From DASQHL01 sp963843685 (GTDB lineage: Bacteria > Chloroflexota > Dehalococcoidia > DSTF01 > JACRBR01): a stretch of 64,000 bases of DNA. This document shows, in pieces, positions 19,405 to 28,048 of the stretch; positions within the stretch are counted from its first letter, which is position 1, and every line of letters begins with the position of its first letter. The translations under genes and the position numbers were made by a program. The stretch is taken from NCBI GenBank assembly GCA_963843685.1, contig CAWJLO010000028.1, positions 10,332 to 74,331 of the forward strand, read 5' to 3'. Below the pieces are notes generated by a model. That model was not told the DNA's origin. It did not search any database and was given only the letters and a program-made list of their open reading frames with translations.

Positions 19405-19415
19405 GGGGCTAGCGC

Positions 19416-20006
19416 GTGCGCATCGGCGTTCTAGGCGGCACGTTCGACCCGGTGCACATCGCGCACCTGCGGCTGGCGGAGGAGGCGCGCGAGGCGCTGC
19501 GGCTGGACGAGGTGATGTTCGTGCCGGCGGGCGACCCGTGGCGGAAGAGCGAGCATCCGATCACGGCGGCGGAGCACCGGCTTGCGATGCTGGAGCTGGC
19601 GGTCGAGGGAAACGACGACTTCGCGATCAGCAACATCGAGTTGCGGCGTGAGGGGCCGTCGTACACGGCAGACACGCTGGAGGCGCTGGCGGGGGAGCGG
19701 CTGGACGACGAGTTCTGGTTCATCATCGGGGCGGACGCGCTGGCGGACCTGCCGAACTGGCACGAGCCGGCGCGGATCGTGGCGCACGCGCGGCTCGCGG
19801 TGGCGCCGCGGGAGGCGCAGGACGCGAACGTCGCGGCGCTGACCATCCCGGGGATCTCGGAGCGCATCGATACGTTCTCCATGCCGGAGCTGGACGTCTC
19901 GTCGAGCGACATCCGGGCGCGCGTGGCGGCGGGGCGGTCGATCCGGTACCTGGTGCCGGACGCGGTGGGGGGGTACATCGCGCGGCAGGGGCTGTACAGG
20001 GCGTGA
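19416..20006 (+). CDS. nadD: Nicotinate-nucleotide adenylyltransferase
   Basis: A 196-residue nucleotidyltransferase that joins nicotinate mononucleotide and ATP into deamido-NAD, the penultimate step of NAD synthesis. It opens with GVLGGTFDPVHIAHL, which carries the GxFDPxHxGH-type ATP-binding site. FVPAGDPWRK, the conserved Asp-Trp pair FIIGADALADLPNW and the late DVSSSDIRARVAAG (the ISSTxIR-type motif) follow. Start is GTG 19416, 11 bases after obgE, and the two are likely cotranscribed. Length is normal for NadD. Confidence 0.96.
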   Translation: MRIGVLGGTFDPVHIAHLRLAEEAREALRLDEVMFVPAGDPWRKSEHPITAAEHRLAMLELAVEGNDDFAISNIELRREGPSYTADTLEALAGERLDDEFWFIIGADALADLPNWHEPARIVAHARLAVAPREAQDANVAALTIPGISERIDTFSMPELDVSSSDIRARVAAGRSIRYLVPDAVGGYIARQGLYRA

Positions 20007-20126
20007 CGTCGGTCGACAACGTGGCCGAGATGACGTTCGGATAGCCGCTGGCGGCCGTTCGGCCGCTGCGATCGTCCGACGGATCCGACTAACTTGTGCG
20101 CTGATGGAGCCTGAGAGGAGGCGCAC

Positions 20127-20597
20127 ATGCAGAGCATGAAGGATGCGGCGGCGGCGTTCCTGGCGCACAAGCGGGTGGCGGTGACGGGCGTGTCGCGCTC
20201 GCCGAAGGATCACGGCAGCAATACGGTGTACAAGCGGCTGCGTGAGCGCGGGTACGAGGTGTTCGCCGTCAACCCGAACGCGACGGAGGTGGAGGGGGAT
20301 CCGTGCTATCCCGACCTGAAGTCAATCCCGGGCGGGGTCGAGGCGGTGGTGATCGGCACGCACGCGTCGCGCGCGGAAGGCGCGGTGCGGGAGTGCCACG
20401 ATCTTGGGATCAACGAGGTGTGGATGCACCGCGGTCCCGGGGAGGGCAGCGTCTCGAAGGAGGCGACGGCGTGGGGGCGGGAGCACGGGATGACGGTGAT
20501 CGACGGCGGGTGTCCGTGCATGTTCGGGCCGACGGCGGACTTCGGGCACAAGATCATGAAGCTGTTCCTGTCGTCGCACGTGCCGAAGCAGGTGTGA
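20127..20597 (+). CDS. CoA-binding protein (YccU-type Rossmann fold)
   Basis: A 156-residue cytoplasmic protein with a single CoA_binding/Rossmann domain: RVAVTGVSRSPKDHGSNTVYK at the start (the dinucleotide-loop GVSRSP), VFAVNPNATEVEG, AVVIGTHASRA and the late VIDGGCPCMFGP. It matches the small YccU-like family, which binds CoA and is often modified or linked to acyl-CoA metabolism. The exact role is unknown. ATG 20127 follows GAGAGGAGG. It converges on larC2. Confidence 0.88.
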   Translation: MQSMKDAAAAFLAHKRVAVTGVSRSPKDHGSNTVYKRLRERGYEVFAVNPNATEVEGDPCYPDLKSIPGGVEAVVIGTHASRAEGAVRECHDLGINEVWMHRGPGEGSVSKEATAWGREHGMTVIDGGCPCMFGPTADFGHKIMKLFLSSHVPKQV

Positions 20598-20611
20598 CCC
20601 CCGCGGTCCGG

Positions 20612-21151
20612 CTACAGGCGGTCGAGGGCTTCGCCTTCGATGATGCGGTAGACCTCGCGCAGCGGGAGGTCGCGCTCTTCGGCGATGCGGCGGCAGACCT
20701 CGTACTCGGGCGCGACGCGCGGGGGCTCGCCGGGGAGGCGCTTCACCTTCACGGCGGCGGGGCCGAGGCTCGATTCGAACTCCAGCATCTCGCGCTGGGC
20801 CTCGTGGCGTGAGACGGGGCGGACGCGGACGCCGAGCGTCGACGTCTCGCGCAGGATGATGGCCGTGATCTCGTGCTCGCGGTCGGCCGAGCAGAGGACG
20901 GTGAGCAGGACGCCGGGGCGGTTCTTCTTCATCTGTATGGGCTGGTACCAGACGTCGGCGGCGCCGGCGGCGAACAGGCGCTCCTGCACGTAGCCGTAGA
21001 TCTCCGGGTTCATGTCGTCGATGTTCGTCTCGATCTGGAGCATCGCGGGACGCGCGGGCTCGACGGCATCGCCGAGCCAGAGGCGGAGGACGTTGGGCCA
21101 GCCCTGGGGGTCGCGGCCGCCGGCGCCGTGGGCGACACCGGCCATCGTCAT
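20612..21151 (-). CDS. larC: Nickel-pincer cofactor biosynthesis protein LarC, C-terminal part (LarC2)
   Basis: A 179-residue protein equal to the C-terminal half of LarC, the CTP-dependent nickel insertase that completes the Ni-pincer cofactor of lactate racemase and related enzymes. Visible are MTMAGVAHGAGGRD, QIETNIDDMNPEIYGYV and PIQMKKNRPGVLLTVLC. The conserved frame extends upstream of ATG 21151 as FERPA, directly abutting the larC1 stop. It therefore looks like the second half of one protein produced by frameshifting, or of a gene interrupted by one extra base. No larA, larB or larE lies in the window. Confidence 0.88.
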   Translation of the reverse strand: MTMAGVAHGAGGRDPQGWPNVLRLWLGDAVEPARPAMLQIETNIDDMNPEIYGYVQERLFAAGAADVWYQPIQMKKNRPGVLLTVLCSADREHEITAIILRETSTLGVRVRPVSRHEAQREMLEFESSLGPAAVKVKRLPGEPPRVAPEYEVCRRIAEERDLPLREVYRIIEGEALDRL

Positions 21152-21161
21152 GGCGGGGCGC

Positions 21162-21791
21162 TCAAACGTCGGCGAGCGCGGTCACGATCGCGGCGCCCGT
21201 GGGCGTCACCATCTCCATCGGCCGGTCGCTGGAAGACGAGGCGAGGGGAGCGCCGGACATCGCCATGAGCTCGAGCGTTGCCGGGGCGGGCACGGGGATA
21301 TCGCCGTGCATCGAGCGGGCGGTGCCGCCACCGGCGGGGAGGGGCGAGCAGTAGAGGCGCTCGACGCCGAGCAGGCGCAGGCCGACGACGGCGCCGACGA
21401 CATCGACGATGGCGTCGAGCGCGCCGACTTCGTGGAACTCGATCTCCGTCTCGGGGACGCCGTGGACGCGCGCCTCGGCCGTCGCGAGGAGGTGGAAGAC
21501 GTTCGATGCGCGGTCGCGATCGGCCTGTGGCAGCGACGAGGCACCGATGATGGCGAGAATGTCGGGGAGGCGGCGGTGCGGCTGCGGGCTCTCGGCGAGA
21601 TCGACGTGGGCGAGGGTGGCGGCGATGGCGCCACGGCGGACGGGCTCTGCGCGGAGGGACCAGCCAGGGACGTCGAGCTTCGCGAGCTCGGCGGAGAGGG
21701 CGGCCGCGTCGACGCCGGCGTCGATGAGCGCGCCGAGCAGCATGTCGCCGCTGACGCCGGAGAAGCAGTCGAGGTAGGCGATGCGGGTCAT
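21162..21791 (-). CDS. larC: Nickel-pincer cofactor biosynthesis protein LarC, N-terminal part (LarC1)
   Basis: A 209-residue N-terminal half of LarC: AYLDCFSGVSGDMLLGALIDAG (here noted by its core DCFSGVSGDM), EIEFHEVGALDAIVDVVG, SPLPAGGGTARSMHGDIPVP and EMVTPTGAAIVTALAD. It stops at TGA 21162-21164. The LarC2 frame is open over the same bases: the P-site codon is GTT followed by TGA, so a +1 slip onto TTT would join the halves as ALAD-FERPAMTMAG. In Lactobacillus plantarum larC1 and larC2 are known to be joined by programmed frameshifting. ATG 21789-21791 starts the conserved fold. Confidence 0.88.
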   Translation of the reverse strand: MTRIAYLDCFSGVSGDMLLGALIDAGVDAAALSAELAKLDVPGWSLRAEPVRRGAIAATLAHVDLAESPQPHRRLPDILAIIGASSLPQADRDRASNVFHLLATAEARVHGVPETEIEFHEVGALDAIVDVVGAVVGLRLLGVERLYCSPLPAGGGTARSMHGDIPVPAPATLELMAMSGAPLASSSSDRPMEMVTPTGAAIVTALADV

Positions 21792-21903
21792 GGCATAAGC
21801 CTACCCCGGCTTGACGCGCCCCGGTAAGGAGCAAGGAGAGCAGGCAGCTGCTGGGGTATGCTTCTCGCCACACCCCGCCGAACTTGTCTTCGAGGTCCAT
21901 CGA

Positions 21904-23508
21904 ATGCCGCCACGTCGCCGGGGTCTGCTGTTTTCGGCGCTCGTGCTCCTCGTCACAGGCATCGGCGCATTCGGTCCCGGCGGCGGGCCGCAACGGCAGG
22001 CGGCGCCGACGGGGCGGGCGGCGGACGACGCGTGGACGACGGCGTGGGAGCGTGATCCGCTTTCGACGACGGTGACGACCTCGACGACGACCGTACAGGC
22101 GACGGTGCCGGCGCAGATCAGCAACCAGACGCTGCGGCTGATGGTCTGGACGACGGCGGGCGGCTCCCAGGTAAGGGTGAAATTCACCAACCGCTTCTCG
22201 ACGTCGCCGCTCGACATCTCGTCGGCGCACGTCGCGCTGCGGCAGTCGGGGGGAGCGATCCAGGCGGGGACCGATCGCGCGCTCACGTTTGGCGGGAGCG
22301 CGTCGGTGACGATCGCTGGTGGCGATGAGGTCTGGAGCGACGCCGCCGTCCTGGACGTCCCTCAACACGCGGACCTGGCGATCAGCATGTACCTGCCCGG
22401 GACGTTCACGCCGCAGACGTTCCACCCGACGGGGCTCAAGACGAGCTACCTGTCCCAGACGGGCAACTTCGTCTCGTCGGGGACGATGCCGGCTCCCACG
22501 GGCTTCGCTACGAAGACGACGACACAGGTGCTGTTCGTATCGCAGGTGGAGGTGCTGGCCCCGGATGCGCCGGTGACCATCGTCGCGCTGGGCGACTCGA
22601 TCACGGACGGCGCGTGCTCGACGACCGATACGAACGGCGGCTGGCCCGACCGCCTTTCGGCGCGGCTCCCGGCGCTGGCGGACGGGACACCGGTCGCTAT
22701 CGTCAACGCCGGTATCGGCTCGAACCGCTTCGAGGCGTCGGACGGCGCGGGGCTGTCCGGGCTGCATCGGCTGCCGGACGTGCTGGCGCTGCCCGGAGTG
22801 CGGTGGGTCATCGTGTTCGAAGGCATCAACGACATCTCGTACGAGCACGCCAGCGCGGGCGCGATCATCGGCGCGTACGAGGCGGCGATCGCGCAGGCGC
22901 ACGAGGCCGGGGTGGGCGTGATCGGCGTGCCGCTGCTGCCGATCAAGCATTCGACGAAGGACGTCGGCAACAACGAGGCGACGAGGGAGGCCGTCAACGA
23001 CTGGATCCGCACGAGCGGCGCGTTCGACCGGATCATCGACTTTGATCCGGTGATGGCCGATCCGGCCGACCCATTGAGCCTTCGGTCCAACCTGACGTGC
23101 GACCACGTCCACCCGAACCAGGCCGGCTACGCAGCGATGGCCAACGCGATCGACCTCACCATCTTCGAGGACACGGCCGGGGCGACGCCGACCAGCACCG
23201 TTACGCCGGTGCCGTCTTCAACGGGCACGAGCACGCCAACACCATCCTCGACGGCGACTGATACACCGACAGCGACGCCGACCGACACGGATACGCCGAC
23301 GGCGAGCGTGACCGAGACCGAGGTCCCTTCGACGCCCGGGCCGCCGAGCGTCGGCGGCGTAGCGTCCGCGCCAGACCTGAGCGTGTTGCCCACGAGCGCT
23401 CCAGCGAGAGGCCGCCGGACGCGCGCAGTCAGCATCGGCGTGGTGGCGGTTAGCGTCGTCCTGGTGTTCGGCGCGTCGGCTGGCTGGCGCTGGAGGCGGC
23501 GGATGTAG
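21904..23508 (+). CDS. Secreted SGNH/GDSL hydrolase with Ser/Thr-rich stalk and PSVGG sorting tail
   Basis: About 534 residues. A signal helix (LLFSALVLLVTGIGAF) leads to a beta-rich N-terminal domain and then the SGNH hydrolase core. Core motifs are VALGDSITDG (nucleophile Ser, block I), NAGIGSN (block II), GINDIS (block III, Asn) and CDHVHPNQAGY (block V, Asp and His). The layout resembles secreted esterases of the rhamnogalacturonan acetylesterase type. A Thr/Ser/Pro stalk of about 60 residues follows, then PPSVGGVASAP, a hydrophobic helix and GWRWRRRM. The stalk plus tail suggest display on the cell surface. ATG 21904 gives the correct signal peptide; the ORF extends 31 codons further upstream. 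Confidence 0.88.
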   Translation: MPPRRRGLLFSALVLLVTGIGAFGPGGGPQRQAAPTGRAADDAWTTAWERDPLSTTVTTSTTTVQATVPAQISNQTLRLMVWTTAGGSQVRVKFTNRFSTSPLDISSAHVALRQSGGAIQAGTDRALTFGGSASVTIAGGDEVWSDAAVLDVPQHADLAISMYLPGTFTPQTFHPTGLKTSYLSQTGNFVSSGTMPAPTGFATKTTTQVLFVSQVEVLAPDAPVTIVALGDSITDGACSTTDTNGGWPDRLSARLPALADGTPVAIVNAGIGSNRFEASDGAGLSGLHRLPDVLALPGVRWVIVFEGINDISYEHASAGAIIGAYEAAIAQAHEAGVGVIGVPLLPIKHSTKDVGNNEATREAVNDWIRTSGAFDRIIDFDPVMADPADPLSLRSNLTCDHVHPNQAGYAAMANAIDLTIFEDTAGATPTSTVTPVPSSTGTSTPTPSSTATDTPTATPTDTDTPTASVTETEVPSTPGPPSVGGVASAPDLSVLPTSAPARGRRTRAVSIGVVAVSVVLVFGASAGWRWRRRM

Positions 23509-23537
23509 GGGGGCGCAGGCTGGGGCCCCAATCCTCG

Positions 23538-23696
23538 AATCAGAGCAGCGACCACCAGGCACCTTCCGACTTGCCGGGGGCCTTCTACGACAAGCAGGGC
23601 GGACTGTGGTTCTCGACGAACGGTTATTACGTCGTGGTTAGTGGAAGCAGCGATTTGCTGGAGCAAGCGGCGTCGATCATCGCAGCGAAGCTCTAA
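23538..23696 (+). pseudogene. Remnant: C-terminal end of a DUF4367-like protein
   Basis: A frame without a start reads NQSSDHQAPSDLPGAFYDK, then LWFSTNGYYVVVSGSSDLL and EQAASIIAAKL before TAA 23694. The pattern of an aromatic strand, a Tyr-Val strand, a short acidic Leu segment and a final helix is like the end of DUF4367-type sensor/lipoprotein domains. It also resembles the end of the lipoprotein at 62721-63335. Nothing upstream continues the domain, so only the tail of the gene remains. Confidence 0.4.
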
Positions 23697-23739
23697 TCCG
23701 CTGCACGCCTGCTCGCAGCGGCGGGAGTGCGGCGGGCAG

Positions 23740-24773
23740 TCAGACGACGTGGGCGCGGGTGATGTCGGTGAGTGAAGGTGTACCGAGCAGCGCCATGACG
23801 TTGCGCAACTCGTCGCCGAGGAGTCCAGCGCGAGACGGACGCCGGCCGCGCCGTCGTAGGCGAGGGCGTAGATGATGGGCCGGCCGACGAAGACGGCGCG
23901 CGCGCCGAGCGCCAGCGCGGTCGCGACGTCGGTGCCGCGCCGCACGCCGCCGTCGAGATAGACCTCCAGGTGGTCAGCGGCCGCGTCGACGACCTCCTCG
24001 AGCACGTCCACCGTCGCCTGCGAGCGGTCGAGCTGGCGGGCGCCGTGGTTCGAGACCCAGACCGCGTCGACGCCGTGCTCGACCGCGAGACGCGCGTCCT
24101 CGGCCGTCATGATGCCCTTGAGGACGATCGGGAGGGACGTCGTACGGCGCAGCCAGGCGAGGTCGCGCCAGGAGAAGGTGTTGGGCACGCCGGAGCCGGC
24201 GCCTCGGGCGGGCTCGGCGGCGAAGTTGCCGAAGGTGTTGGCGTCGACGTCCCACGCGTGGCGCAGCTCACGCTCGCGGCGGCCGGAGACGGCGAGGTCG
24301 ACGGTGAGGACGATGGCGGCGTAGCCGGCGTCTTCCGCGCGCTTCAGCAAACGCTCGCTGCGGGGCCCCGTGTTGTCCTGGGTGTAGAACTGGAACCAGC
24401 GCGGGCCGTCGCACGCCGCCGCGATCTCCTCGAGCGAGCGGGAAGCGCTGGTCGACGCGCAGAACAGCACGCCGGCTTCCGCCGCGGCGCGGGCGGTGGC
24501 GCACTCTCCCTCCGGGTGCGCCAGCGCGTGGAGCGCGGTCGGTGCGACGCCGAACGGCTGGGCGACCTTGGCGCCGAGCAGCGTGGCCGTCGTATCGATC
24601 GTTGACACGTCGATGAGCACGCGTGGACGCAAGCGGCGGCGGGCGAACGCGGCCTCGTTCTCGGCGAGCGTGACCCCGTCCATGGCGCCGCCGGCGTAGT
24701 AGGCGAAGGGGCCGGGGGGCACGCGCTCGCGGGCGAGATCCTCGAAGTCACGCAGGTTGAGGGGTTGCTGCAT
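23740..24773 (-). CDS. FMN-dependent alpha-hydroxy-acid dehydrogenase (lactate/glycolate oxidase family; frame shifted near 23822)
   Basis: About 344 residues with one base restored. The family oxidises L-2-hydroxy acids through FMN in a TIM barrel. Visible are FAYYAGGAMDG, FGVAPTALHALAHPEGE, FQFYTQDN (Tyr and Gln at the flavin), LTVDLAVSGRRERELR, LKGIMTAEDA (Lys at FMN N1), VSNHGARQLD (catalytic His, substrate Arg) and DGGVRRGTDVATALALGARAVFVGRP (phosphate site; cited by its core GGVRRGTD). The frame breaks after LAL; the next frame gives LLGDELRNVMALLG and ends ITRAHVV at TGA 23740, the expected C-terminus. One missing C explains it. Start ATG 24771-24773. Confidence 0.9.
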
Positions 24774-24841
24774 CGAGCCATGGTAGACGCGGCACGCGTC
24801 GCCGGGTAGCACGTTCGGGCGGCTCGGCGCATGATGGCGCT

Positions 24842-26311
24842 GTGAGCGAGTACGACGTCGTGGTGGTGGGCGGCGGGAACGCGGCGCTGTGCGCGGCGCT
24901 CTCGGCGCGGGACCACGGGGCGCGCGTGCTGGTGCTGGAGCGGGCGCCGGAGCACCTGCGCGGCGGCAACACCTACTTCACCGGGGGCGGCTTTCGCTTT
25001 CCCTATGAGGGTCTCGACGACATCCGGCGGCTGATCCCGGAGCTGACCGACGCGGAGGCGCGCCAGGTCGACGTGGGGTCGTACACGGGCGAGCAGATGT
25101 ACGCCGACATGATGCGCGTGTCGGAGGGGCTGGCGGACGACGCGCTGACGGACACGGTGGTGCGGCAGGCGTACGCGACGATGCTCTGGCTGCGCGATCG
25201 GGGCGTGCGCTGGGTGCTGCAGTACGGGCGGCAGGCATTCAAGGTCGATGGGGTGCTGCGGTTCTGGGGCGGGCTGATCACGGAGGCGGTGGGAGGCGGC
25301 GCCGGGCTGTCGGACAGCCTCTTCGCGGCGGCGGAGCGTGCGGGGGTTGAGGTGCGGTACGGGGCGAAGGTCATGGGGCTCGTGCGCGACGTCTCGGGCG
25401 GGATCGCGGGCGTCTTCGTGCAGGACGCGGAGATGACGGAGGAGATCGAGGCGCGCGCGGTGGTGCTGGCGTGCGGGGGGTTCGAGGCGAACGCGGAGAT
25501 GCGGGCGCGGTACCTGGGGCCGGGGTGGGAGCTGGCGAAGGTGCGGGGGACGAAGTTCAACACGGGCGACGGGATCCGCATGGCGCTCGACGCGGGGGCG
25601 ATGGCGTACGGGCACTGGAGCGGGTGTCACGCTGTGGCGTGGGACATCAACGCGCCGCCGTTCGGCAACCGGGCGATGGGCGATCTGTACCAGAAGCACT
25701 CGTACCCGTTCGGGATCGTGGTGAACGTCGACGGGGAGCGGTTCGTCGACGAGGGGGCGGACTTCCGCAACTACACGTACGCGCGGTACGGGCGGGAGAT
25801 CCTGAAGCAGCCGCAGCGGGCCGCGTTCCAGATCTTCGACGCGAAGACGGTGCCGCTGCTGCGCGACGAGTACCGGATCGCGCAGGCGACGAAGGCGACG
25901 GCGGAGACGATCCCGGAGCTGGCGTCGGCGCTGGGGATCGACGTCGACGGGCTGACGCGCACGGTGTCGGCGTTCAACGCGGGGGTGTGTGCGGGGGAGT
26001 TCGACCCGACGCGGCTGGACGGGAAGGGGACGACGGGCGTGACGCCGGCGAAGTCGAACTGGGCGCAGCGGATCGACACGCCGCCGTACGCCGGGTTCGC
26101 GGTGACGTGCGGGATCACGTTCACGTTCGGCGGGCTGCGCGTGGACGCGCGGGCGCAGGTGCTGGACGGCGACGAGCGGCCGATGCGGGGGCTGTACGCG
26201 GCGGGAGAGCTGGTGGGCGGGCTGTTCTACTTCAACTACGCGGGCGGATCGGGGCTGATGGCGGGGGCGGTGCTGGGGCGGATCGCGGGGGCGTCGGCGG
26301 CTGCGGGGTGA
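24842..26311 (+). CDS. FAD-dependent dehydrogenase, tricarballylate dehydrogenase/fumarate reductase flavoprotein family
   Basis: A 489-residue flavoprotein of the succinate dehydrogenase/fumarate reductase class, closest by motif to tricarballylate dehydrogenase TcuA. The dinucleotide loop VVVVGGGNAALCAAL is at the very start and the Glu binding the FAD ribose lies in VLERAP. Other signs are GGNTYFTGGGFRF, VVLACGGFEANAEMR, NTGDGIRMALDAGAM, the catalytic-Arg region, and the C-terminal FAD-closing GLYAAGELVGGLFYFNYAGGSGL (core GELVGG). GTG 24842 starts the fold directly. It diverges from the FMN dehydrogenase gene with 68 bases between, so the two flavoenzymes may share a control region. Confidence 0.88.
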   Translation: MSEYDVVVVGGGNAALCAALSARDHGARVLVLERAPEHLRGGNTYFTGGGFRFPYEGLDDIRRLIPELTDAEARQVDVGSYTGEQMYADMMRVSEGLADDALTDTVVRQAYATMLWLRDRGVRWVLQYGRQAFKVDGVLRFWGGLITEAVGGGAGLSDSLFAAAERAGVEVRYGAKVMGLVRDVSGGIAGVFVQDAEMTEEIEARAVVLACGGFEANAEMRARYLGPGWELAKVRGTKFNTGDGIRMALDAGAMAYGHWSGCHAVAWDINAPPFGNRAMGDLYQKHSYPFGIVVNVDGERFVDEGADFRNYTYARYGREILKQPQRAAFQIFDAKTVPLLRDEYRIAQATKATAETIPELASALGIDVDGLTRTVSAFNAGVCAGEFDPTRLDGKGTTGVTPAKSNWAQRIDTPPYAGFAVTCGITFTFGGLRVDARAQVLDGDERPMRGLYAAGELVGGLFYFNYAGGSGLMAGAVLGRIAGASAAAG

Positions 26312-26711
26312 GCGCGGAGCGACTGTTTCGCGCGCGAGGCACGGGACCTCGCGGCGGCCAACCATAAGCCAACCGTCAGGTAGGGGTAATCCGCGGCGCG
26401 TACGCTCCCGGAGTCGGCGCGATATCCGAATGTGGTGGCGCGACGAGCACGAGGCCGGACGCACACGTACAGAGCTTCTGACGACGTGGCGGAGCCGTGC
26501 CGTGAGTTCGTTGCGCGGGGACACAGCGGGCGGGCAGACGACTACGCCATTCTTGGGGGATCGACGGGCAGCGCGTGCTGACGCCGACGCTGCAGGGGAA
26601 CGGCATCTTCTGCGGGAGTGTCAGCTGGGCGCCCCGACGGCACGGAGACCCTCGTGGCGTCGGCGAACGGGAACTGAGGGGGGCGGAACTGGCGGGCAGG
26701 GCTCCGGCGAT
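26312..26711. other. Intergenic region, no supported gene
   Basis: About 400 bases between the flavoprotein gene and the convergent dienelactone hydrolase gene. Open frames here lack family features and good starts. I see no clear hairpin terminator or promoter. Confidence 0.35.
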
Positions 26712-27431
26712 CTACGTCCTCAGATGCCGGTCGAAGAAGGCGAGGATGCGGGCGCGGGCGTCCCGGGCGGACGGATCGTGGTACTCGCTATGCATCAAGG
26801 GCGCCGTCACTCTAACGAGCGCCGGGACCTCCGACGGGCGGTGGTCGTTGAGGAATGAGTGGCCGGCGTCCGGGTACACCTTCACGTCGTGGTCGATGCC
26901 GTTGGCGGTGAGGGCGCGCTCCAGGCGAGCTGGGTCGCTGCGGAGCGTGTTGTCCTTCGCGCCGTAGCTGCCGACGATGGGGCAGGCGTCGGCGAGGAGG
27001 GTGTCGGCGTCCTTCGGCACGGCGCCGTAGTTGACGCTGGAGGCGGCGTAGCCGCCGTTCGGCGCGAGCAGCAGCGCGAAGCCGCCGCCCATGCAGAAGC
27101 CGATGACGCCGATGCGGCCGGTGCAGTCTTCGCGTCCGGCGAGCCACTGCCGGACCGCTTCGATGTCGTCGAACGTCTGGCCGCGGCGCGCCATCGCATC
27201 GCGCATGGCGCGCACGACGCAGCGCAGCTTCATGCCGCGGAAGAGGAGATCGGGCGCGGCCGCCAGGTAGCCGGCGCCGGCGAGCCAGTCCGCCTGCGCG
27301 CGCAGGTCGCGGGTCATGCCGAGCGCGTCGTGGATGATGACGACGCCAGGCCACGGGCCATCGCCCTCGGGCCGTGCGAGGACGAGGGGCATCGACCTGC
27401 CGTCGCGGGTGGCGATCGTGGCCTCAGGCAT
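26712..27431 (-). CDS. Dienelactone hydrolase family protein
   Basis: A 239-residue alpha/beta hydrolase with the Cys nucleophile of dienelactone hydrolases: IGVIGFCMGGGFALLL carries GxCxG. The Asp lies in GSYGAKDNT and the His in PDAGHSFLND. The N-terminal MPLVLARPEG and VVIIHDALGM give the oxyanion region. The family hydrolyses dienelactones or related esters in the cytoplasm; the substrate here is unknown. ATG 27429-27431 overlaps the end of the DinB-like gene by 8 bases, so both are translated from one message. Confidence 0.88.
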   Translation of the reverse strand: MPEATIATRDGRSMPLVLARPEGDGPWPGVVIIHDALGMTRDLRAQADWLAGAGYLAAAPDLLFRGMKLRCVVRAMRDAMARRGQTFDDIEAVRQWLAGREDCTGRIGVIGFCMGGGFALLLAPNGGYAASSVNYGAVPKDADTLLADACPIVGSYGAKDNTLRSDPARLERALTANGIDHDVKVYPDAGHSFLNDHRPSEVPALVRVTAPLMHSEYHDPSARDARARILAFFDRHLRT

Positions 27432-27954
27432 CGGCGTGCTTCGCGCGCTGGTCCGCCTGCAGGTCGCCGATGCGCTCTGCACTGCGGGCGTAGATGTCGG
27501 GGACGGGCCAGCCGTTGAGGCCGGCGTAGGTGTCGATCTGGCTGCGGTGGTGGATGTCGTGCTCGAGCATCATCATGAGCACGCGCCAGCCGGAGAGCGC
27601 GCCGCCCGGTGTGTCGATCATCTCCACTTTTCGTGCCAGCCAGGCGTCGGGCGTGCCGTCGAGGAGGCGGTGGAATTCGACCGCGCTGGCTTCGAGGGCG
27701 GGCAGCCATCTTCCGCGGGTGCTCACGTCGGGCGGCTGCGGGCTGATCCAACCCTCGCCGCGGTAGGCGCTGGCGAAGTAGAGGCGCGAGCCCGCCATGT
27801 GGCCGACGAGCGTGTTGATGCTCCACGCGCCTTCGCCGGAGCCGGTCGCGGGAGCCCAGCCGTCGGCTTCCGGGGGCAGCGCGCCGACGTCGCGGATCGC
27901 GCGGCGGTGGACGGCGTCGAAGTAGCGGAGGAACGTTTCGATTGACGCGAACAT
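27424..27954 (-). CDS. DinB superfamily protein (putative metal-dependent hydrolase/transferase)
   Basis: A 176-residue four-helix-bundle protein of the DinB/YfiT type. The metal-binding His triad is visible as VGHMAGS in helix 2 and LEHDIHHRSQ in helix 3. Members include thiol-dependent transferases and bacillithiol or mycothiol enzymes, so a detoxification role is possible. Start ATG 27952-27954 begins the first helix MFASIETFLRYFDAVHR. It overlaps the dienelactone hydrolase gene downstream. Confidence 0.82.
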   Translation of the reverse strand: MFASIETFLRYFDAVHRRAIRDVGALPPEADGWAPATGSGEGAWSINTLVGHMAGSRLYFASAYRGEGWISPQPPDVSTRGRWLPALEASAVEFHRLLDGTPDAWLARKVEMIDTPGGALSGWRVLMMMLEHDIHHRSQIDTYAGLNGWPVPDIYARSAERIGDLQADQRAKHADA

Positions 27955-28048
27955 CCGTGGCCTCGCGTGGACTGTGGCGGTCCGGGTGTCATGATAGCGG
28001 GTGGCGAGGAACCAGGAACCCGAAACGAAGACCAGTGGAGTTCACAGC

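Noticed and set aside
20040..20100. Hairpin GCGGCC GTTC GGCCGC after nadD
   Set aside because: A short GC-rich palindrome without a T-run on either strand, so not convincing as a terminator.
26430..26858. Plus-strand frame overlapping the dienelactone hydrolase
   Set aside because: Composition is shadow-like (Arg/Gly/Ala), no start site, and it runs antisense over a conserved gene.
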